Positions 40,219 to 53,940 of a stretch of 64,000 nt of DNA are shown here, in pieces. Origin of the DNA: Boseongicola sp. (GTDB lineage Bacteria; Pseudomonadota; Alphaproteobacteria; Rhodobacterales; Rhodobacteraceae); assembly GCA_028824715.1 (NCBI GenBank), contig JAPPCV010000118.1, positions 124,001 through 188,000 of the forward strand, in the 5' to 3' direction. Positions within the stretch are counted from its first letter, which is position 1. Each line of letters opens with the position of its first letter. A model generated the notes under the pieces. The model ran no database searches, was not told the origin of the DNA, and saw only the letters and a list, made by a program, of their open reading frames with translations. A program made the position numbers and the translations under genes.

Positions 40219-42654
40219 ATGAAATCGCGCACCAAGGTTGTTGTAATCGGCGGCGGCATCGCTGGCTGTTCAACGCTGTACCACCTGACCCGGGAGGGCT
40301 GGAGTGACGTGGTGCTGGTCGAACGCGATGAACTGACCAGCGGAACCACTTGGCATTCGGCAGCACAGGTAACGAATTTTGGCATCAATCAGACGATGGT
40401 CGGGCTGAAGACCCATTCGATCAATCTTTACAAGGATCTGTCGGAAAACAAGGAGTACCCGATAAACTATCACCACGCGGACGGAGGCATCCGGCTGGCA
40501 AGCACCAAAGAGCAAATGCAGGGCTATCGCCACTTTGCGTCCATGGCGCGCGGCATGGGCGTGGATCTGGAAGTCATCGATGCCGAGGAATGTGCCCGTC
40601 GCCACCCCCTGATCTCGACCACCAACCTCCTGGGTGGCCTGTGGGATCCTCTGGACGGAGACATCGACCCGGCACAACTGTGCCAGGCATTGGCCTTTCA
40701 CGCACGCAAGGCAGGGGCCGAAATCTATCGCAACACCCCGGTGACCAATCTGACCCAGCACAGGGACGACACCTGGACCGCGCATACGGAAAAGGGCGAC
40801 ATCGATTGCGACATCGTGGTCAATGCCTGCGGATACCGGGTCAACGAAGTGGGCGTGATGATGCGCGTGCATCACCCCGTCGCTTCGATGGAACACCAGT
40901 ATTTCCTGACCGAGGACATTCCCGCGATCAAGGAAGCCGGCCATCGTATGCCGCTGCTGCGCTGCCCGATCAGCGACTATTACAGCCGCCAGGAGAAGGG
41001 CGGCCTGCTGGTCGGATTCTATGAGCAGAATTGCAAGACTTGGGGCATGGGCGGGATCGACCCGAACTTTGCCAACGCCCTGTGCCCCGACGACCTGGAA
41101 CGCGTGATGGATGTGCTTGAAGGGGCGATTGAAAGAATGCCTGTCCTTCGGGATGCCGGCATCCGTTCGATCGTGAACGGGCCGATCACCTACACCATAG
41201 ATGGTGCGCCTATGGTCGGTCCCATTCCCGGCAAACGGAATGCGTTCTGCATCATCGGCCTGCGTGCCGGTCTGGGCGAAGGCGGCGGGCACGGATGGCT
41301 GCTCGCGCAGCAGATTGTCCATGGCGAAGCCTGCTATGACACCTGGTGCATAGACCCGCGCCGATTCACCGGTCACGCCAACGTTGAACTGACTGCGCTG
41401 AAGGCGCGCGAAGACTACCAGAATGAGTTCCGGTTCCACTACCCGCACGAACACCGCCCTGCAGGTCGGCCCGCGAAGACCACGCCGCTGACCCCGGTTC
41501 TGGCGGCCGAAGGCGCCGAGTTCACCATTGTGAATGGATGGGAGCGCGTCGACTACATCAAGCCCGCACCCGACTTTCATCCCTCGCTCAGCTTCAACTT
41601 TGACGAGGCCTTCGACGTCATTGCCGCCGAAGTCAAGAACGTTCAGGAAAACGCCAGCTTGGCTGAGGTCAACGGCTTCAACCGGTTTGAGATCACCGGC
41701 AACGACCGCCATGCCTTCCTTGACCGGATGTTCTGCGGCAATGTCACGAAGCGTGACGGTCGCGTCGGGCTTGGATATCTGTTGAACCGATTTGGCATGG
41801 TCAAGGGCGAGGCGACGGTTGCCAACCTGCCAGCCTCTGACCGTGGGCCAGAGCGTGTCTGGTACGGTTCTGCCGCCGCCAGCGAGTACCACGACATGGA
41901 CTGGCTGACAGGTCACGTCGGGGCCGACGAAGACGTCAAGATCAAGTCCTTGACCAACGATCAGACGATCCTGGTGCTTGCGGGCCCCAAAGCGCGGGAC
42001 GTGCTGTCAGCCTGTGCCCGTGGCGATTGGTCGGCAGAGGCGTTTCCCTGGCTAAGCGTGCGAGAGTGTTTCATCGGGTTTTCACCGGTGACGGTGCTGG
42101 GTGTCAGCTTCTCGGGTGAACTGGCCTACGAGATCCACGTCCCCAATCCGTCGCTCTATGCGACCTACCTGGCGCTGCGCAACGCGGGCAAAGCGCATGG
42201 CATGAAGTTGTTCGGGGCCCGCGCGATCGAGTCAATGCGCATGGAAAAAGGGTTCATGCACTGGAAGGCCGAGCTGATCACCGAATTCGATCCGTTCGAA
42301 ACCGGGCTGGACCGGTTCGTGAATCTGGAAAAAGGCGAATTCATCGGAAAGCACGCCCTGTTGAGACGTCAGGCCGAAGGGCCGCGCCAAATGCTGGCAA
42401 CGCTGGAGATTGACGCAACCCATGCACCGGCACATGGCGGCGCTTCACTGATGCAGGGCAATGCAGTAGTGGGCACGATCACCTCGGGCGACTGGGGACA
42501 TCGGGTCGGCATGAACCTGGCCTTTGCCTTCGTTGACCCGGAGCAGGCCAGCGAAGGCAGCACCATGCGGCTGGACCTGTGCGGCGATCTGATCGGGGCC
42601 AAGGTCATCGCGCCTTCGCCTTATGACTCGTCCAACGCGCTGATGCGTGGGTAA
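40219..42654 (+). CDS. Dimethylglycine/sarcosine dehydrogenase-like flavoprotein with GcvT domain
   Basis: 811 aa. The FAD-binding motif is VVVIGGGIAGCSTLYHLTREG (residues 7-27) and SGTTWHSAAQV contains H46, the position that in dimethylglycine dehydrogenase is covalently linked to FAD. The DAO oxidoreductase part runs to about 370, a FAO_M linker follows, then the GcvT folate domain (about 440-710; NGFNRFEITGNDRHAFLDRM) and a GcvT C-terminal barrel to about 805. Such enzymes oxidatively remove an N-methyl group and pass it to tetrahydrofolate. With the divergent MttB-like gene it fits stepwise demethylation of a betaine. The gene is complete and no cofactor partner is nearby. Confidence 0.92.
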   Translation: MKSRTKVVVIGGGIAGCSTLYHLTREGWSDVVLVERDELTSGTTWHSAAQVTNFGINQTMVGLKTHSINLYKDLSENKEYPINYHHADGGIRLASTKEQMQGYRHFASMARGMGVDLEVIDAEECARRHPLISTTNLLGGLWDPLDGDIDPAQLCQALAFHARKAGAEIYRNTPVTNLTQHRDDTWTAHTEKGDIDCDIVVNACGYRVNEVGVMMRVHHPVASMEHQYFLTEDIPAIKEAGHRMPLLRCPISDYYSRQEKGGLLVGFYEQNCKTWGMGGIDPNFANALCPDDLERVMDVLEGAIERMPVLRDAGIRSIVNGPITYTIDGAPMVGPIPGKRNAFCIIGLRAGLGEGGGHGWLLAQQIVHGEACYDTWCIDPRRFTGHANVELTALKAREDYQNEFRFHYPHEHRPAGRPAKTTPLTPVLAAEGAEFTIVNGWERVDYIKPAPDFHPSLSFNFDEAFDVIAAEVKNVQENASLAEVNGFNRFEITGNDRHAFLDRMFCGNVTKRDGRVGLGYLLNRFGMVKGEATVANLPASDRGPERVWYGSAAASEYHDMDWLTGHVGADEDVKIKSLTNDQTILVLAGPKARDVLSACARGDWSAEAFPWLSVRECFIGFSPVTVLGVSFSGELAYEIHVPNPSLYATYLALRNAGKAHGMKLFGARAIESMRMEKGFMHWKAELITEFDPFETGLDRFVNLEKGEFIGKHALLRRQAEGPRQMLATLEIDATHAPAHGGASLMQGNAVVGTITSGDWGHRVGMNLAFAFVDPEQASEGSTMRLDLCGDLIGAKVIAPSPYDSSNALMRG

Positions 42655-42866
42655 GCGATGCATAGAGCAGGGTGCTGAATCCATCCTGGTGGAGCCGGAC
42701 CTTGTTCCAACGGAGTTGGCGTTGGTGCAGGACGCGCCGCGGACCGCCAACTGGACTGGCGAGAAGGTACGGCATGACGTTCTGATCTGCATGAAGGATC
42801 AAGTTGTTCCGGCCAAAGGCGCGAGGATCGAGGCCCCGACGAGCCGGCGGCAATTGGAGTGGCCGC

Positions 42867-43640
42867 TCAGAAAAAGACGTCGCCCGCCGCAATCGCAACC
42901 TGGCCCGCAGAAGTCCGGAGCACCAGCCGGCCGACTTCGTCCACGGTCTCGAATATTCCCGTGATTTCGTCCGTCCCAGTGCGCGCAGTCAGTGTCTCTC
43001 CAAGTCTTGCCGCCCGCGACAGCCAGGCGTCTCGAACAGGCCCGAAGCCCTCTTCCTCGAGGAGTGCCTCGCCTTCGGACATGGCACCTGCAAGGCGCGC
43101 AAGCAGGTCTTCGGGCGCGAAGTCGATTCCGGCATCCCTGAGACAAGCCGGCGGCACTTGTGCGCCATGCAGGCCCTTTGGGGCTTCAACAAGGTTTACG
43201 CCGAACCCGACGGCCAGCCAGTCGAGTCGTTCGGCTGCTCCTGAACTCTCGAGCAGGATGCCAGCCACCTTGCCGCCCGAAAGCAGAACGTCATTTGGCC
43301 ATTTTAACGAAAGCTGCGCCTTCGGAACCTTGTCAACCAACGCGGCATAAAGCGCGTTCGATGCCGTGAACGTCCGCAACGCAGCTTCCGCCGGAGTCGC
43401 GTCGGGCCGCCAAATCAGCGTTGCCGCGAAGTTGCCCGGCGGATTCTGCCATGTCCGTCCCCTGCGACCTCGGGCAGCCGTCTGGTGTCGCGCCATGATC
43501 CAGCTCGGTCGTTCAAGGTCCCTCGCCCGCCGTACCGCCTCAGCCATGGTGCTGTCGACTTCGTCCAGGACGATGCGGTCAGTTCCGTCAGGCCATTCCG
43601 GGACGGCTGCCAAAGTCCGCTCCTCCGCTACTGAATGCAC
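42867..43640 (-). CDS. birA: Biotin--[acetyl-CoA-carboxylase] ligase
   Basis: Monofunctional biotin protein ligase of 257 aa with no N-terminal HTH, so it is not a repressor. The start is a GTG at 43640. Motifs: ATP/biotin loop TAARGRRGRTWQNPPGNFAA, KWPNDVLLSGGKVAGILLE, and the C-terminal SH3-like domain (ITGIFETVDEVGRLVLRT). It attaches biotin to carboxylases. It lies 50 bp after nuoN, as is conserved in Rhodobacterales, but its usual downstream partner coaX is 20 kb away. Confidence 0.95.
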   Translation of the reverse strand: MHSVAEERTLAAVPEWPDGTDRIVLDEVDSTMAEAVRRARDLERPSWIMARHQTAARGRRGRTWQNPPGNFAATLIWRPDATPAEAALRTFTASNALYAALVDKVPKAQLSLKWPNDVLLSGGKVAGILLESSGAAERLDWLAVGFGVNLVEAPKGLHGAQVPPACLRDAGIDFAPEDLLARLAGAMSEGEALLEEEGFGPVRDAWLSRAARLGETLTARTGTDEITGIFETVDEVGRLVLRTSAGQVAIAAGDVFF

Positions 43641-43690
43641 GCCGAATTCGGTTGGCCTTATCGAAAGGCACCCAACGGGACGTGAAGGCT

Positions 43691-45127
43691 CTACCGGACC
43701 AAAGTTGCCGCCGCCGCCGCAGCCGGACCCTCGATGCCTGCGAGGTTCCAGAGGCCGAAGAGCATCATCGCTGCAGACACGACCAGGAAGCCGGCGAGCA
43801 CGGTCGAACCACCGGCATCAAGTTCGCTCTCTTCGTCGCCAAAATACATGATGTACACGATGCGAATGTAATAGAAGGCCCCGATCACGCTGGCGATGAC
43901 GCCCAGCACGGCCAGCCAGGCAAGACCGGCGTCCACGGCCGCCAGCAGAACGGAGTACTTGGCGAAGAAACCGACCAGCGGCGGAACGCCAGCTAGGCTG
44001 AACAGGAGCACGAGCATCGCCAGCGCCCTTGTCGGGCTGCGCCGCGAATACAGCGACAGCGCCGAGATCTCGACCACCGGCGAGCCGTCTCTTTCCATCG
44101 ACAGAATGAAGGCAAACGTTCCGACATTCATGGTGACGTAGATCACGAGGTAAATCAGCATCGCTTCGACGCCGGCCACCGTTCCGGCCGTCAGACCCAT
44201 CAGCGCAAACCCCATGTGCGCGATCGACGAATAGGCCATCAGCCGCTTGATGTTGCGCTGCCCGATCGCCGCAACGGCGCCGAGAAACATGGACGCAACG
44301 GAAAGTGCCGCGAGAATCTGCTGCCAGTCGCCAACAATGCCGCCGAACGCGCCGTAAACGACCCGTGCAAGGAGCGCCATCGCCGCTATCTTGGGAGCCG
44401 TGGCAAAGAACGCGGTGACTGGAGTCGGCGCACCTTCGTACACGTCAGGAGTCCACATGTGAAACGGCGCCGCAGAGACCTTGAATGCCAATCCCGCAAT
44501 GACAAGCGACAGCCCGATCAGCAGCCCCACCGGCGCCCGGCCCTGGACCGCCTCGAATATGCCGACAAACCCCGTGGTGCCCGCAAAGCCGTATACCAGC
44601 GACGCGCCGAAGAGCAGGAGACCCGACGAAAGCGCCCCAAGAACAAAATACTTGAGGCCGGCCTCAGTCGACTTGACGCTGTCACGGCGCAGCGCGGCCA
44701 CCACGTACAGCGACAGGGATTGCAGTTCGAGCCCCATGTAGAGTGCCATCAGGTCGCTCGCCGAAACCATCACCATCATGCCGACGGCTGCCAACGCGAT
44801 CAGCAACGGGTACTCGAAGCGGATCAGGTCGCTCCGTGCCATGTATCCTTCGCCCATCAGAAGGACGGCCGCAGCTGACAGCAGGATCGTCACCTTCGCG
44901 AACCGGGCAAACGCGTCATCCGTGAACATGCCGCCAAAGGCCGTTGCCGTGCCCGCCCCTTGCAGCCCGATCCATGCCGCAAGCACCGCGAACAGCGCCG
45001 ACGTCGTCCAGATCATCGCCGGCCCGAGACGGTCGCGACCGCCGTAGGCTCCTGCAAGCAGCCCGGCCATCGCAAAGATCGAAAGCACGATCTCCGGCAA
45101 GATGATGGCTAGGTCTCCCGTCTGCAT
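43691..45127 (-). CDS. nuoN: NADH-quinone oxidoreductase subunit N
   Basis: Proton-pumping antiporter-like membrane subunit of complex I, 478 aa from the ATG at 45127, which overlaps the nuoM stop by one base (TGATG). About fourteen membrane helices; the key lysine-bearing helix is seen around [20 protein letters not shown]. Final subunit of the operon, followed by birA. Confidence 0.97.
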   Translation of the reverse strand: MQTGDLAIILPEIVLSIFAMAGLLAGAYGGRDRLGPAMIWTTSALFAVLAAWIGLQGAGTATAFGGMFTDDAFARFAKVTILLSAAAVLLMGEGYMARSDLIRFEYPLLIALAAVGMMVMVSASDLMALYMGLELQSLSLYVVAALRRDSVKSTEAGLKYFVLGALSSGLLLFGASLVYGFAGTTGFVGIFEAVQGRAPVGLLIGLSLVIAGLAFKVSAAPFHMWTPDVYEGAPTPVTAFFATAPKIAAMALLARVVYGAFGGIVGDWQQILAALSVASMFLGAVAAIGQRNIKRLMAYSSIAHMGFALMGLTAGTVAGVEAMLIYLVIYVTMNVGTFAFILSMERDGSPVVEISALSLYSRRSPTRALAMLVLLFSLAGVPPLVGFFAKYSVLLAAVDAGLAWLAVLGVIASVIGAFYYIRIVYIMYFGDEESELDAGGSTVLAGFLVVSAAMMLFGLWNLAGIEGPAAAAAATLVR

Positions 45128-46683
45128 CAGTGACCTCCGTGCTGGGCGACCTGGGTCGTTCCGCCGTATTGAGCAACGGCCTCGCCGTAGCCGTCCAGAA
45201 GCGCCCCGACCGAAGGGCCGACGATGTCCGTCACAAGACTGGGATAGACGCCGAGCAGGATCGTCATCACGACGAGCGGCGCAAAGATCGCCTGCTCCCG
45301 ACGGTTCATGTCGGTGATCGACCTGAGGCTTTCCTTGACAAGCTCTCCCATGACCACGCGCCGGTAGAGCCAGAGCGCATAGGCCGCGCTCAGGATCACG
45401 CCGGTCGCCGCGACGGCGCAAACCCAGGTATTTGCCTGGAACATGCCCACCAGCGTCAGGAACTCGCCAACGAATCCGGAAGTCCCCGGCAGGCCGACAT
45501 TGGCCATCGTGAAGAGCATGAAGACCGCCGCATAGATCGGCATCCTGTTCACGAGGCCGCCATACGCGTCGATTTCGCGCGTGTGCATCCGGTCATAGAC
45601 GACGCCCACGCAAAGGAAGAGCGCGCCAGAAATGAACCCGTGGCTCAGCATCTGGAAGATCGCCCCGTCGACGCCTTGCTGGTTCGCGGAGAATATCCCC
45701 GCCGTCACGAATCCCATGTGGGCCACGGACGAATACGCGATCAGCTTCTTGACGTCCTCCTGCATCAGCGCAACGAGCGAGGTGTAGACGATCGCGATCG
45801 CGCTCAGCCACAGCACGAAATCCGCCAGCAGGCTGGAAGCGACCGGGAACATCGGAATGCTGAAGCGCAGGAAACCGTAGCCGCCCATCTTCAGCAGGAT
45901 CGCGGCCAGGATGACCGAGCCCGCCGTCGGGGCCTGCACATGGGCATCAGGCAACCAGGTGTGAACCGGCCACATCGGCATCTTCACGGCGAAGGACGCG
46001 AAGAATGCCAGCCAGAGCAATGTCTGGAAACCGCCAAGGATGTGGAAACCCATGATCTCCATGGTCTCGGACCCGAAATCGTGGCCCAGCAGCGCCACGA
46101 TGTCCGTCGTTCCCGCATCGACATACATCGCGATCATCGCGACCAGCATCAGGACAGAGCCAAGGAACGTGTACAGAAAGAACTTGAACGCCGCATAGAT
46201 GCGGTCCTTGCCTCCCCAGATGCCGATGATCAGGAACATGGGGATCAGGCCACCCTCGAAGAACAGGTAGAAGAGCACGAGATCCAGCGCGCAGAAGACA
46301 CCCAGCATGAGCGTTTCGAGCACGAGGAAACTGATCATGTATTCCTTGACCCTATGGGTCACGTCCCAGCACGCAAGTATGGTGATCGGCATCAGGAACG
46401 TCGTCAGCATGACGAACAGGACCGACAGTCCGTCGACTCCCATCTTGTAGGTCAGGCCCAGGATCCACTCGCCCTCTTCCACGAACTGGAATCCGGTTTC
46501 TTCGGGATCGAACGTGGCAAGCATGATGAGCGATGCAAGAAGCGAGGTGCTGGTCGCTGCCAGCGCGACGCATTTTGCGTTCCGTCTCGCTGGCGCATCA
46601 TCGCCGCGCAGGAACAACGCCAGTATCGCGGCACCAATGAGCGGGACGAAAGTGATGATCGAGAGCAGGCTGTCGAGGAGCAT
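45127..46683 (-). CDS. nuoM: NADH-quinone oxidoreductase subunit M
   Basis: Second antiporter-like subunit, 518 aa. Motifs [38 protein letters not shown] (a conserved helix with the proton-path lysine) and [14 protein letters not shown]. It is 3 bp from the nuoL stop and couples to nuoN by TGATG. Length and motifs are standard. Confidence 0.97.
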   Translation of the reverse strand: MLLDSLLSIITFVPLIGAAILALFLRGDDAPARRNAKCVALAATSTSLLASLIMLATFDPEETGFQFVEEGEWILGLTYKMGVDGLSVLFVMLTTFLMPITILACWDVTHRVKEYMISFLVLETLMLGVFCALDLVLFYLFFEGGLIPMFLIIGIWGGKDRIYAAFKFFLYTFLGSVLMLVAMIAMYVDAGTTDIVALLGHDFGSETMEIMGFHILGGFQTLLWLAFFASFAVKMPMWPVHTWLPDAHVQAPTAGSVILAAILLKMGGYGFLRFSIPMFPVASSLLADFVLWLSAIAIVYTSLVALMQEDVKKLIAYSSVAHMGFVTAGIFSANQQGVDGAIFQMLSHGFISGALFLCVGVVYDRMHTREIDAYGGLVNRMPIYAAVFMLFTMANVGLPGTSGFVGEFLTLVGMFQANTWVCAVAATGVILSAAYALWLYRRVVMGELVKESLRSITDMNRREQAIFAPLVVMTILLGVYPSLVTDIVGPSVGALLDGYGEAVAQYGGTTQVAQHGGH

Positions 46684-46686
46684 CGT

Positions 46687-48780
46687 CTAGCGCCCTCCTG
46701 CAATGGTCATCCAGGTGATGAACACGAGAATGCCTAGCACCATCCAGAATGCGTAGGTGAAGATGTATCCCGACTGCGCCCGTCCCGCGAGCCGCGTGAA
46801 GAAAGGGACGACACCCATCGCGACGCCGTTCAGGATCCCGTCGATCGCGCCAAGATCCCCTCGCCGCCAGAGAAAGCGGCCGACGGCCTTGGCCGGCCAG
46901 ACAAGGGCATGGTCGTACAACTCGTCAAAATACCACTTGTTCAGGAGGAACTGGTAGAGCGGGGCCTGGTTCGCGGCGAGTTTCGCGGGCAGGTCGGTTC
47001 GCCGGACATAGAACAGGAACGCCAAGGCGAATCCGGTCAGCATCGCGAAGAAGGGCGAGAGCTTCACCCAGGCCGGGACATAGTGCGCGTCGTGCAGCAC
47101 GTGGTTGTCGGGCGCCATGTAGATCGCGCCCTGCCCGGGCATGACGGCCTTTTCGGAACCACGGTCTTCTCCGCCGGCGCCATCCTGCTCATCGGCCGCA
47201 TGAGCCACGCCAATCATGAGGACCTGGGCATGCTCCTCCCCCTTGGCGATCCCAAACCATTCCTGGACACCTTGCTCGCTGCCGAAGAACGGCTTGTACC
47301 AGACCATCCCGGCAAAGACCGCCCCCAGCGCGAGGACGCCCAATGGCACAACCATGCTGGCAGGGCTCTCATGCACATGCGCATGTGCATGCATGTCGCC
47401 CCTCGGTTCGCCATAGAACGTCATGAAGAGAAGCCGCCAGCTGTAGAAGCTGGTGAACGCAGCGGCAACCACCAGTGCCGCGAAGGCGAACGAGGCGGCA
47501 TCCGTCCCGCCAGCGAAGGCGCTTTCGATCACGGCATCCTTCGAGAGGAATCCCGCAAACCCGATCCCCGTTAGCGGAATGCCGACCCCGGTTATCGCCA
47601 GCGTCCCGATCATCATGGCCCAAAACGTGTAGGGCATCTTTGTCCTGAGGCCACCGTAGTTCCGCATGTCCTGCTCGTGATGCATCCTGGTAATGACGGA
47701 ACCTGCCCCGAGGAAGAGCATCCCCTTGAAGAAGGCGTGCGTGAACAGGTGGAACATCGCGACGCTGTAGACGCCGACGCCGGCCGCAACGAACATGTAG
47801 CCGAGCTGCGAGCACGTCGAGTAGGCGATCACGCGCTTGATGTCGTTCTGCACGAGGCCCACGGTCGCCGCGAAGAACGCCGTGATCGCGCCGATGTAGA
47901 CGATGAAGCTCTGCGTCCAGTCGGCAAATTCCATCAGCGGAGACATGCGGCAGACAAGGAATACGCCCGCCGTAACCATCGTCGCGGCATGGATCAATGC
48001 TGACACCGGGGTTGGACCCTCCATCGCATCCGGCAGCCACGTGTGGAGGATGAACTGCGCCGACTTGCCCATGGCCCCCACGAACAGAAGGAAGCACACA
48101 AGCTCGATCGCGGGCCAGGTCGTCCAAAGGAACGTCACCTCCCTCTCCGCGAGGTCCGGGGCGGCCGCGAACACGTCCGTGAAGCTGATCGAGTCGACCA
48201 TGAAGAAGAGCGCGAAGATGCCCAGCGCAAATCCGAAATCTCCGACACGATTGACGATGAACGCCTTGATCGCCGCCGCATTGGCGCTCGGTTTCCGGAA
48301 GTAGAACCCGATCAGCAAGTAGGAGGCGAGCCCCACGCCCTCCCATCCGAAGAACATCTGAGCCAGGTTGTCCGCCGTCACCAGGGTCAGCATCGCGAAG
48401 GTGAAGAACGAGAGATAGGCGAAGAAGCGCGGACGATACGATTCCTTCTCCTCGTCGAAGTTCTCGTCATGCGCCATGTAGCCGAAACTGTAAAGATGCA
48501 CCAAGGCGGATACGGTCGTGATCACCACCAGCATGATCGCGGTCAGCCGGTCAAGCCTGATTGCCCATTCCGTCGCGAGGGAACCGCTTTCGATCCATGG
48601 CAGGACATGCGTGAACCTGGTCTCGCCGTCAAACCCAAGAAACACGATCCAGCTCAGCGCGCACGCGACGAACAGGAGTGCTGTCGACACCGACTGCGCG
48701 GCAGTCTCGCCCACTATGCGCCAGCCGAAGCCGCAAAGCAGGGCGCCAATCAACGGTGCAAAGAGGATGATCGATTCCAT
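46687..48780 (-). CDS. nuoL: NADH-quinone oxidoreductase subunit L
   Basis: Distal antiporter-like subunit with the long lateral helix, 697 aa from the ATG at 48780 (a GTG one codon earlier is also possible). Motifs: [60 protein letters not shown] loop after about residue 500 (HAHAHVHES and later [15 protein letters not shown]) is longer than in E. coli, as in alphaproteobacteria. Confidence 0.97.
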   Translation of the reverse strand: MESIILFAPLIGALLCGFGWRIVGETAAQSVSTALLFVACALSWIVFLGFDGETRFTHVLPWIESGSLATEWAIRLDRLTAIMLVVITTVSALVHLYSFGYMAHDENFDEEKESYRPRFFAYLSFFTFAMLTLVTADNLAQMFFGWEGVGLASYLLIGFYFRKPSANAAAIKAFIVNRVGDFGFALGIFALFFMVDSISFTDVFAAAPDLAEREVTFLWTTWPAIELVCFLLFVGAMGKSAQFILHTWLPDAMEGPTPVSALIHAATMVTAGVFLVCRMSPLMEFADWTQSFIVYIGAITAFFAATVGLVQNDIKRVIAYSTCSQLGYMFVAAGVGVYSVAMFHLFTHAFFKGMLFLGAGSVITRMHHEQDMRNYGGLRTKMPYTFWAMMIGTLAITGVGIPLTGIGFAGFLSKDAVIESAFAGGTDAASFAFAALVVAAAFTSFYSWRLLFMTFYGEPRGDMHAHAHVHESPASMVVPLGVLALGAVFAGMVWYKPFFGSEQGVQEWFGIAKGEEHAQVLMIGVAHAADEQDGAGGEDRGSEKAVMPGQGAIYMAPDNHVLHDAHYVPAWVKLSPFFAMLTGFALAFLFYVRRTDLPAKLAANQAPLYQFLLNKWYFDELYDHALVWPAKAVGRFLWRRGDLGAIDGILNGVAMGVVPFFTRLAGRAQSGYIFTYAFWMVLGILVFITWMTIAGGR

Positions 48781-48787
48781 CACGCGT

Positions 48788-49093
48788 TCACCCCTTCATC
48801 ACGTTGACGTCTTCGACATCGATCGTGCCGCGGTTTCTGAAGAAGCACACGAGGATTGCGAGCCCGATGGCCGCCTCGGCAGCGGCGACGGTCAGGACGA
48901 AGAGCGTGAACACCTGCCCGGTGAGATTGCCCTGATATGCCGAAAACGCGACCAGGTTGATGTTGACCGAAAGCAGCATGAGCTCGATGGACATCAGGAG
49001 GATGATCACGTTTTTCCGGTTCAGGAAAATGCCGAAGATCCCGGTGACGAACAACGCTGCCGCGACGATTAGGTAGTGTTCAAGTCCGATCAT
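48788..49093 (-). CDS. nuoK: NADH-quinone oxidoreductase subunit K
   Basis: Three-helix membrane subunit of 101 aa from the ATG at 49093 ([20 protein letters not shown]). It carries the two membrane glutamates expected in [17 protein letters not shown] and [13 protein letters not shown]. It lies 4 bp before the nuoL GTG. The 58-bp gap to nuoJ is the only sizeable one within the nuoG-N block apart from nuoG-nuoH. Confidence 0.96.
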   Translation of the reverse strand: MIGLEHYLIVAAALFVTGIFGIFLNRKNVIILLMSIELMLLSVNINLVAFSAYQGNLTGQVFTLFVLTVAAAEAAIGLAILVCFFRNRGTIDVEDVNVMKG

Positions 49094-49151
49094 TCGTCCC
49101 TCGCAACATGCAGCCCGCCCCGGAGGATGCCAGCGTCGGCCAGAGCGCGCA

Positions 49152-49762
49152 TCACAGTCCCTTCCCTGGCTCAACGTCCTTCAGTTCGATCGTCGCCGAC
49201 GGATCCCGATGCATCTGTCGAACCACGTCCTGCCGCTTGACATACTCGCGATGGCGCAGCGTCAGCACGATCGCGCCCACCATGGCCACCAGCAGGATCA
49301 GCCCGGCAAGCTGGAACAGGAGGAAATACTTGTCATAGAGGATGCGTCCGAGCGCGTCCGTATTGTGCTCGCCCCCTCCCGCAACCGAATCCGGACGCTC
49401 GGCGAGAACCACGCCCTCGGCAGTGGTCCAGACCCCCAGGGCCATGCCAAGCTGCATCAGGATCACGACGCCGATCAGGAGCGCCAGCGGCATGTACCGC
49501 GCCATTTCCGCCTTCAATTCGGCGAAGTCCACGTCCAGCATCATGACCACGAACAGGAACAGCACCGCCACCGCACCGACATATACGATGACCAGCAGCA
49601 TCGCGACGAATTCCGCGCCCAGAAGCACGAACAGCCCAGCCGCCGAAAGAAAGGACAGGATCAGCCAGAGCACCGAATGGACCGGGTTCCTGGCAATGAC
49701 AGTGAAGACCCCTCCGGCAATGCAGGCAATGGCAAAGAGGTAAAAGGCGAGCGCCTGGGCTG

Positions 49763-49766
<4 letters not shown>
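49152..49766 (-). CDS. nuoJ: NADH-quinone oxidoreductase subunit J
   Basis: Five-helix membrane subunit, 204 aa from the ATG at 49766, which overlaps the upstream CMD-like gene stop. Motif [20 protein letters not shown] with the conserved tyrosine and pi-bulge helix. The C-terminal tail is soluble ([19 protein letters not shown]), longer than in E. coli. Confidence 0.96.
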
Positions 49767-51757
<1,991 letters not shown>

Positions 51758-51865
51758 ATGCCGTCTTGTCTCTCAGTCTCGAGCCCTTGCTCCGGGGCCG
51801 TTCTAATCCGTGTTCGGCGGCAAGCGCCAGCCCCAGGCGCCACCCGCCAGTCACGTCCGGCCACC

Positions 51866-53896
51866 CTATTCGGCCGCCAGCCTTCCCGTCGTCCGTGCAC
51901 GTGCCCGCGCCTGCAGATCACCCATCAACGGGGACGCACGCAAAACCGGATTGACCAGGTAGTGATCGACAACCGCCGACCTGTATTCCTTCTGCGCTTC
52001 GCCCTCACTCCCGTTTGCCTCCGCGATCTGCCACGCGTTCTCCGGCACCTGGTCGATTCCTTCCAGATGCGGCACTTCCTTGATCAGCCGCTGCCGCAGT
52101 GCCGCAAGGGTGTCATAGGGCAGGGTCGCGCCGAGTTCCGCAGACAGCGCGCGCAGAATCGCCCAGTTTTCCTTTGCTTCTCCCGGCGGGAATCCGGCCA
52201 TCATGGCGAGCTGCGGACGGCCCTCGGTATTGACAAAGAGCCCGTTCTCTTCCGTCCATGCTGCCGCGGGCAGAATGATGTCTGCCCTGTGCGCGCCCCG
52301 GTCCCCGTGACTGCCCTGGTAGATGACTGTCGGCCCTTCCGGAATGTCGACCTCGTCGGCGCCCAGGCTGAAGACAACTGACGCGCCATCGAGTGCGGCG
52401 TTCACGCCGCCATCGACGACGACACCGACATCCAGGGCACCGACGCGGGACGCTGCCGTATGCAGGACCAGGAATTTCGATTCGGTGGCCTCGGCATATC
52501 GCATCGCGTCGCGGAGCGCGTGCGCCCCGCCCGAGCCGACCAACGCGCCCATGCCGATGATGACAACCGTGTCCTTCCCGTGCGCGCTGTCGGGCTTCAT
52601 GTCAAAGAGCTTGCAGAGCGCGTCGTTGCCGGAGCCAAGATGGGCGTACTCGTAGGTCAGGTCCACGGCGTCTCCCACAAGGCCAATCCGTGCCCCGCGC
52701 GTCCATGCCTTGCGAATGCGCGCGTTCAGCACCGGCGCCTCGGCACGCGGATTGGTGCCGATCAGCATGATGGCTTCAGCACCCTCGACATCCTCGATCC
52801 GTGCCGTGCCCACGTAGGCCGAGCGATTGTCCGCAGGCAAGTCCGCCCCGTCGGTCCGGCACTCGACGGCCCCGCCCTGCCCTTCGAGCAGTTCCTTCAG
52901 CGCAAATGCGGCCTCTACGGAAGCCAGATCGCCTACGAGCCCGGCCACCTTGCCCTTGTCCTGGAGCGCCTGCGCCGCAGCGGGCAGTGCTTCGGTCCAA
53001 TCAACCGGGACGAGCGTGCCCTCGCGACGGAGATACGGCTTGTCGAGCCTTTGTCGCCGAAGGCCGTCCCAGGCATACCGTGATCTGTCAGACAGCCACT
53101 CCTCGTTCACGCCGTCATGGTTGCGGGGCAGGATCCGCATGACCTCGCGTCCCTTGGCATCCACGCGAATGTTTGATCCAAGCGCATCCATCACGTCCAC
53201 GGTTTCCGTCCTGGTCAGTTCCCAAGGCCGTGCGGTGAAGGCGTAAGGCTTGCTGGTCAGGGCACCTACGGGGCAAAGATCGACGATGTTCCCTTGCAAC
53301 TCGCTGTCGAGCGTCTGGCCGAGATAGCTCGTGATCTCCGCGTCTTCCCCGCGCCCGGTCTGTCCAAGCTCGGGAACACCCGCCACTTCCGTTATGAACC
53401 GTACGCAGCGCGTACAGGAAATGCAGCGGGTCATGGCTGTCCCGACCAGCGGCCCCAGATCCAGGTCCTGGACGGCACGCTTTGGTTCGCGGAAACGCGA
53501 AAAGTCGACGCCGTAGGCCATTGCCTGGTCCTGCAGGTCACACTCTCCGCCCTGGTCACAAATCGGGCAGTCAAGCGGATGATTGATCAGCAGGAACTCC
53601 ATGACGCCCTCGCGGGCCTCCTTGACCATCGGACTGTTTGTCCGCACGATCGGCGGCTGCCCTTCCGGCCCCGGCCGCAAGTCACGAACCTGCATCGCGC
53701 ATGATGCCGCCGGCTTTGGCGGCCCGCCCACGACCTCGACGAGGCACATCCGGCAATTTCCGGCGATCGAAAGCCGCTCGTGGTAGCAGAAGCGCGGGAT
53801 CTCGATCCCCGCCTGTTCGCAGGCCTGGATGATCGTCAGGTCCGAATCGACCTCGATCTCCGTGTCGTTGATGATGAGCTTTCTGGGTTCGGACAT
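51866..53896 (-). CDS. nuoG: NADH-quinone oxidoreductase subunit G
   Basis: Large iron-sulfur subunit of the peripheral arm, 676 aa from the ATG at 53896. [2Fe-2S] motif [19 protein letters not shown], His-Cys cluster [19 protein letters not shown], and [4Fe-4S] motif [17 protein letters not shown], followed by the molybdopterin-oxidoreductase-like domain with [18 protein letters not shown]. The first peripheral-arm gene in the window; its usual upstream neighbours nuoF and earlier subunits are not present. Confidence 0.97.
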   Translation of the reverse strand: MSEPRKLIINDTEIEVDSDLTIIQACEQAGIEIPRFCYHERLSIAGNCRMCLVEVVGGPPKPAASCAMQVRDLRPGPEGQPPIVRTNSPMVKEAREGVMEFLLINHPLDCPICDQGGECDLQDQAMAYGVDFSRFREPKRAVQDLDLGPLVGTAMTRCISCTRCVRFITEVAGVPELGQTGRGEDAEITSYLGQTLDSELQGNIVDLCPVGALTSKPYAFTARPWELTRTETVDVMDALGSNIRVDAKGREVMRILPRNHDGVNEEWLSDRSRYAWDGLRRQRLDKPYLRREGTLVPVDWTEALPAAAQALQDKGKVAGLVGDLASVEAAFALKELLEGQGGAVECRTDGADLPADNRSAYVGTARIEDVEGAEAIMLIGTNPRAEAPVLNARIRKAWTRGARIGLVGDAVDLTYEYAHLGSGNDALCKLFDMKPDSAHGKDTVVIIGMGALVGSGGAHALRDAMRYAEATESKFLVLHTAASRVGALDVGVVVDGGVNAALDGASVVFSLGADEVDIPEGPTVIYQGSHGDRGAHRADIILPAAAWTEENGLFVNTEGRPQLAMMAGFPPGEAKENWAILRALSAELGATLPYDTLAALRQRLIKEVPHLEGIDQVPENAWQIAEANGSEGEAQKEYRSAVVDHYLVNPVLRASPLMGDLQARARARTTGRLAAE

Positions 53897-53940
53897 GAGC
53901 TCCGGTTCCTCAGGGTTCCGCCGCCCATGACTGGCAGACG

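Noticed and set aside
40270-41916. 548-residue minus-strand ORF opposite the dimethylglycine-dehydrogenase-like gene
   Set aside because: Antisense shadow; the plus-strand protein has FAD and GcvT motifs throughout.
45130-46737. 535-residue plus-strand ORF opposite nuoM
   Set aside because: Exact antisense of an unambiguous complex I subunit, highly charged low-complexity composition, no domain.
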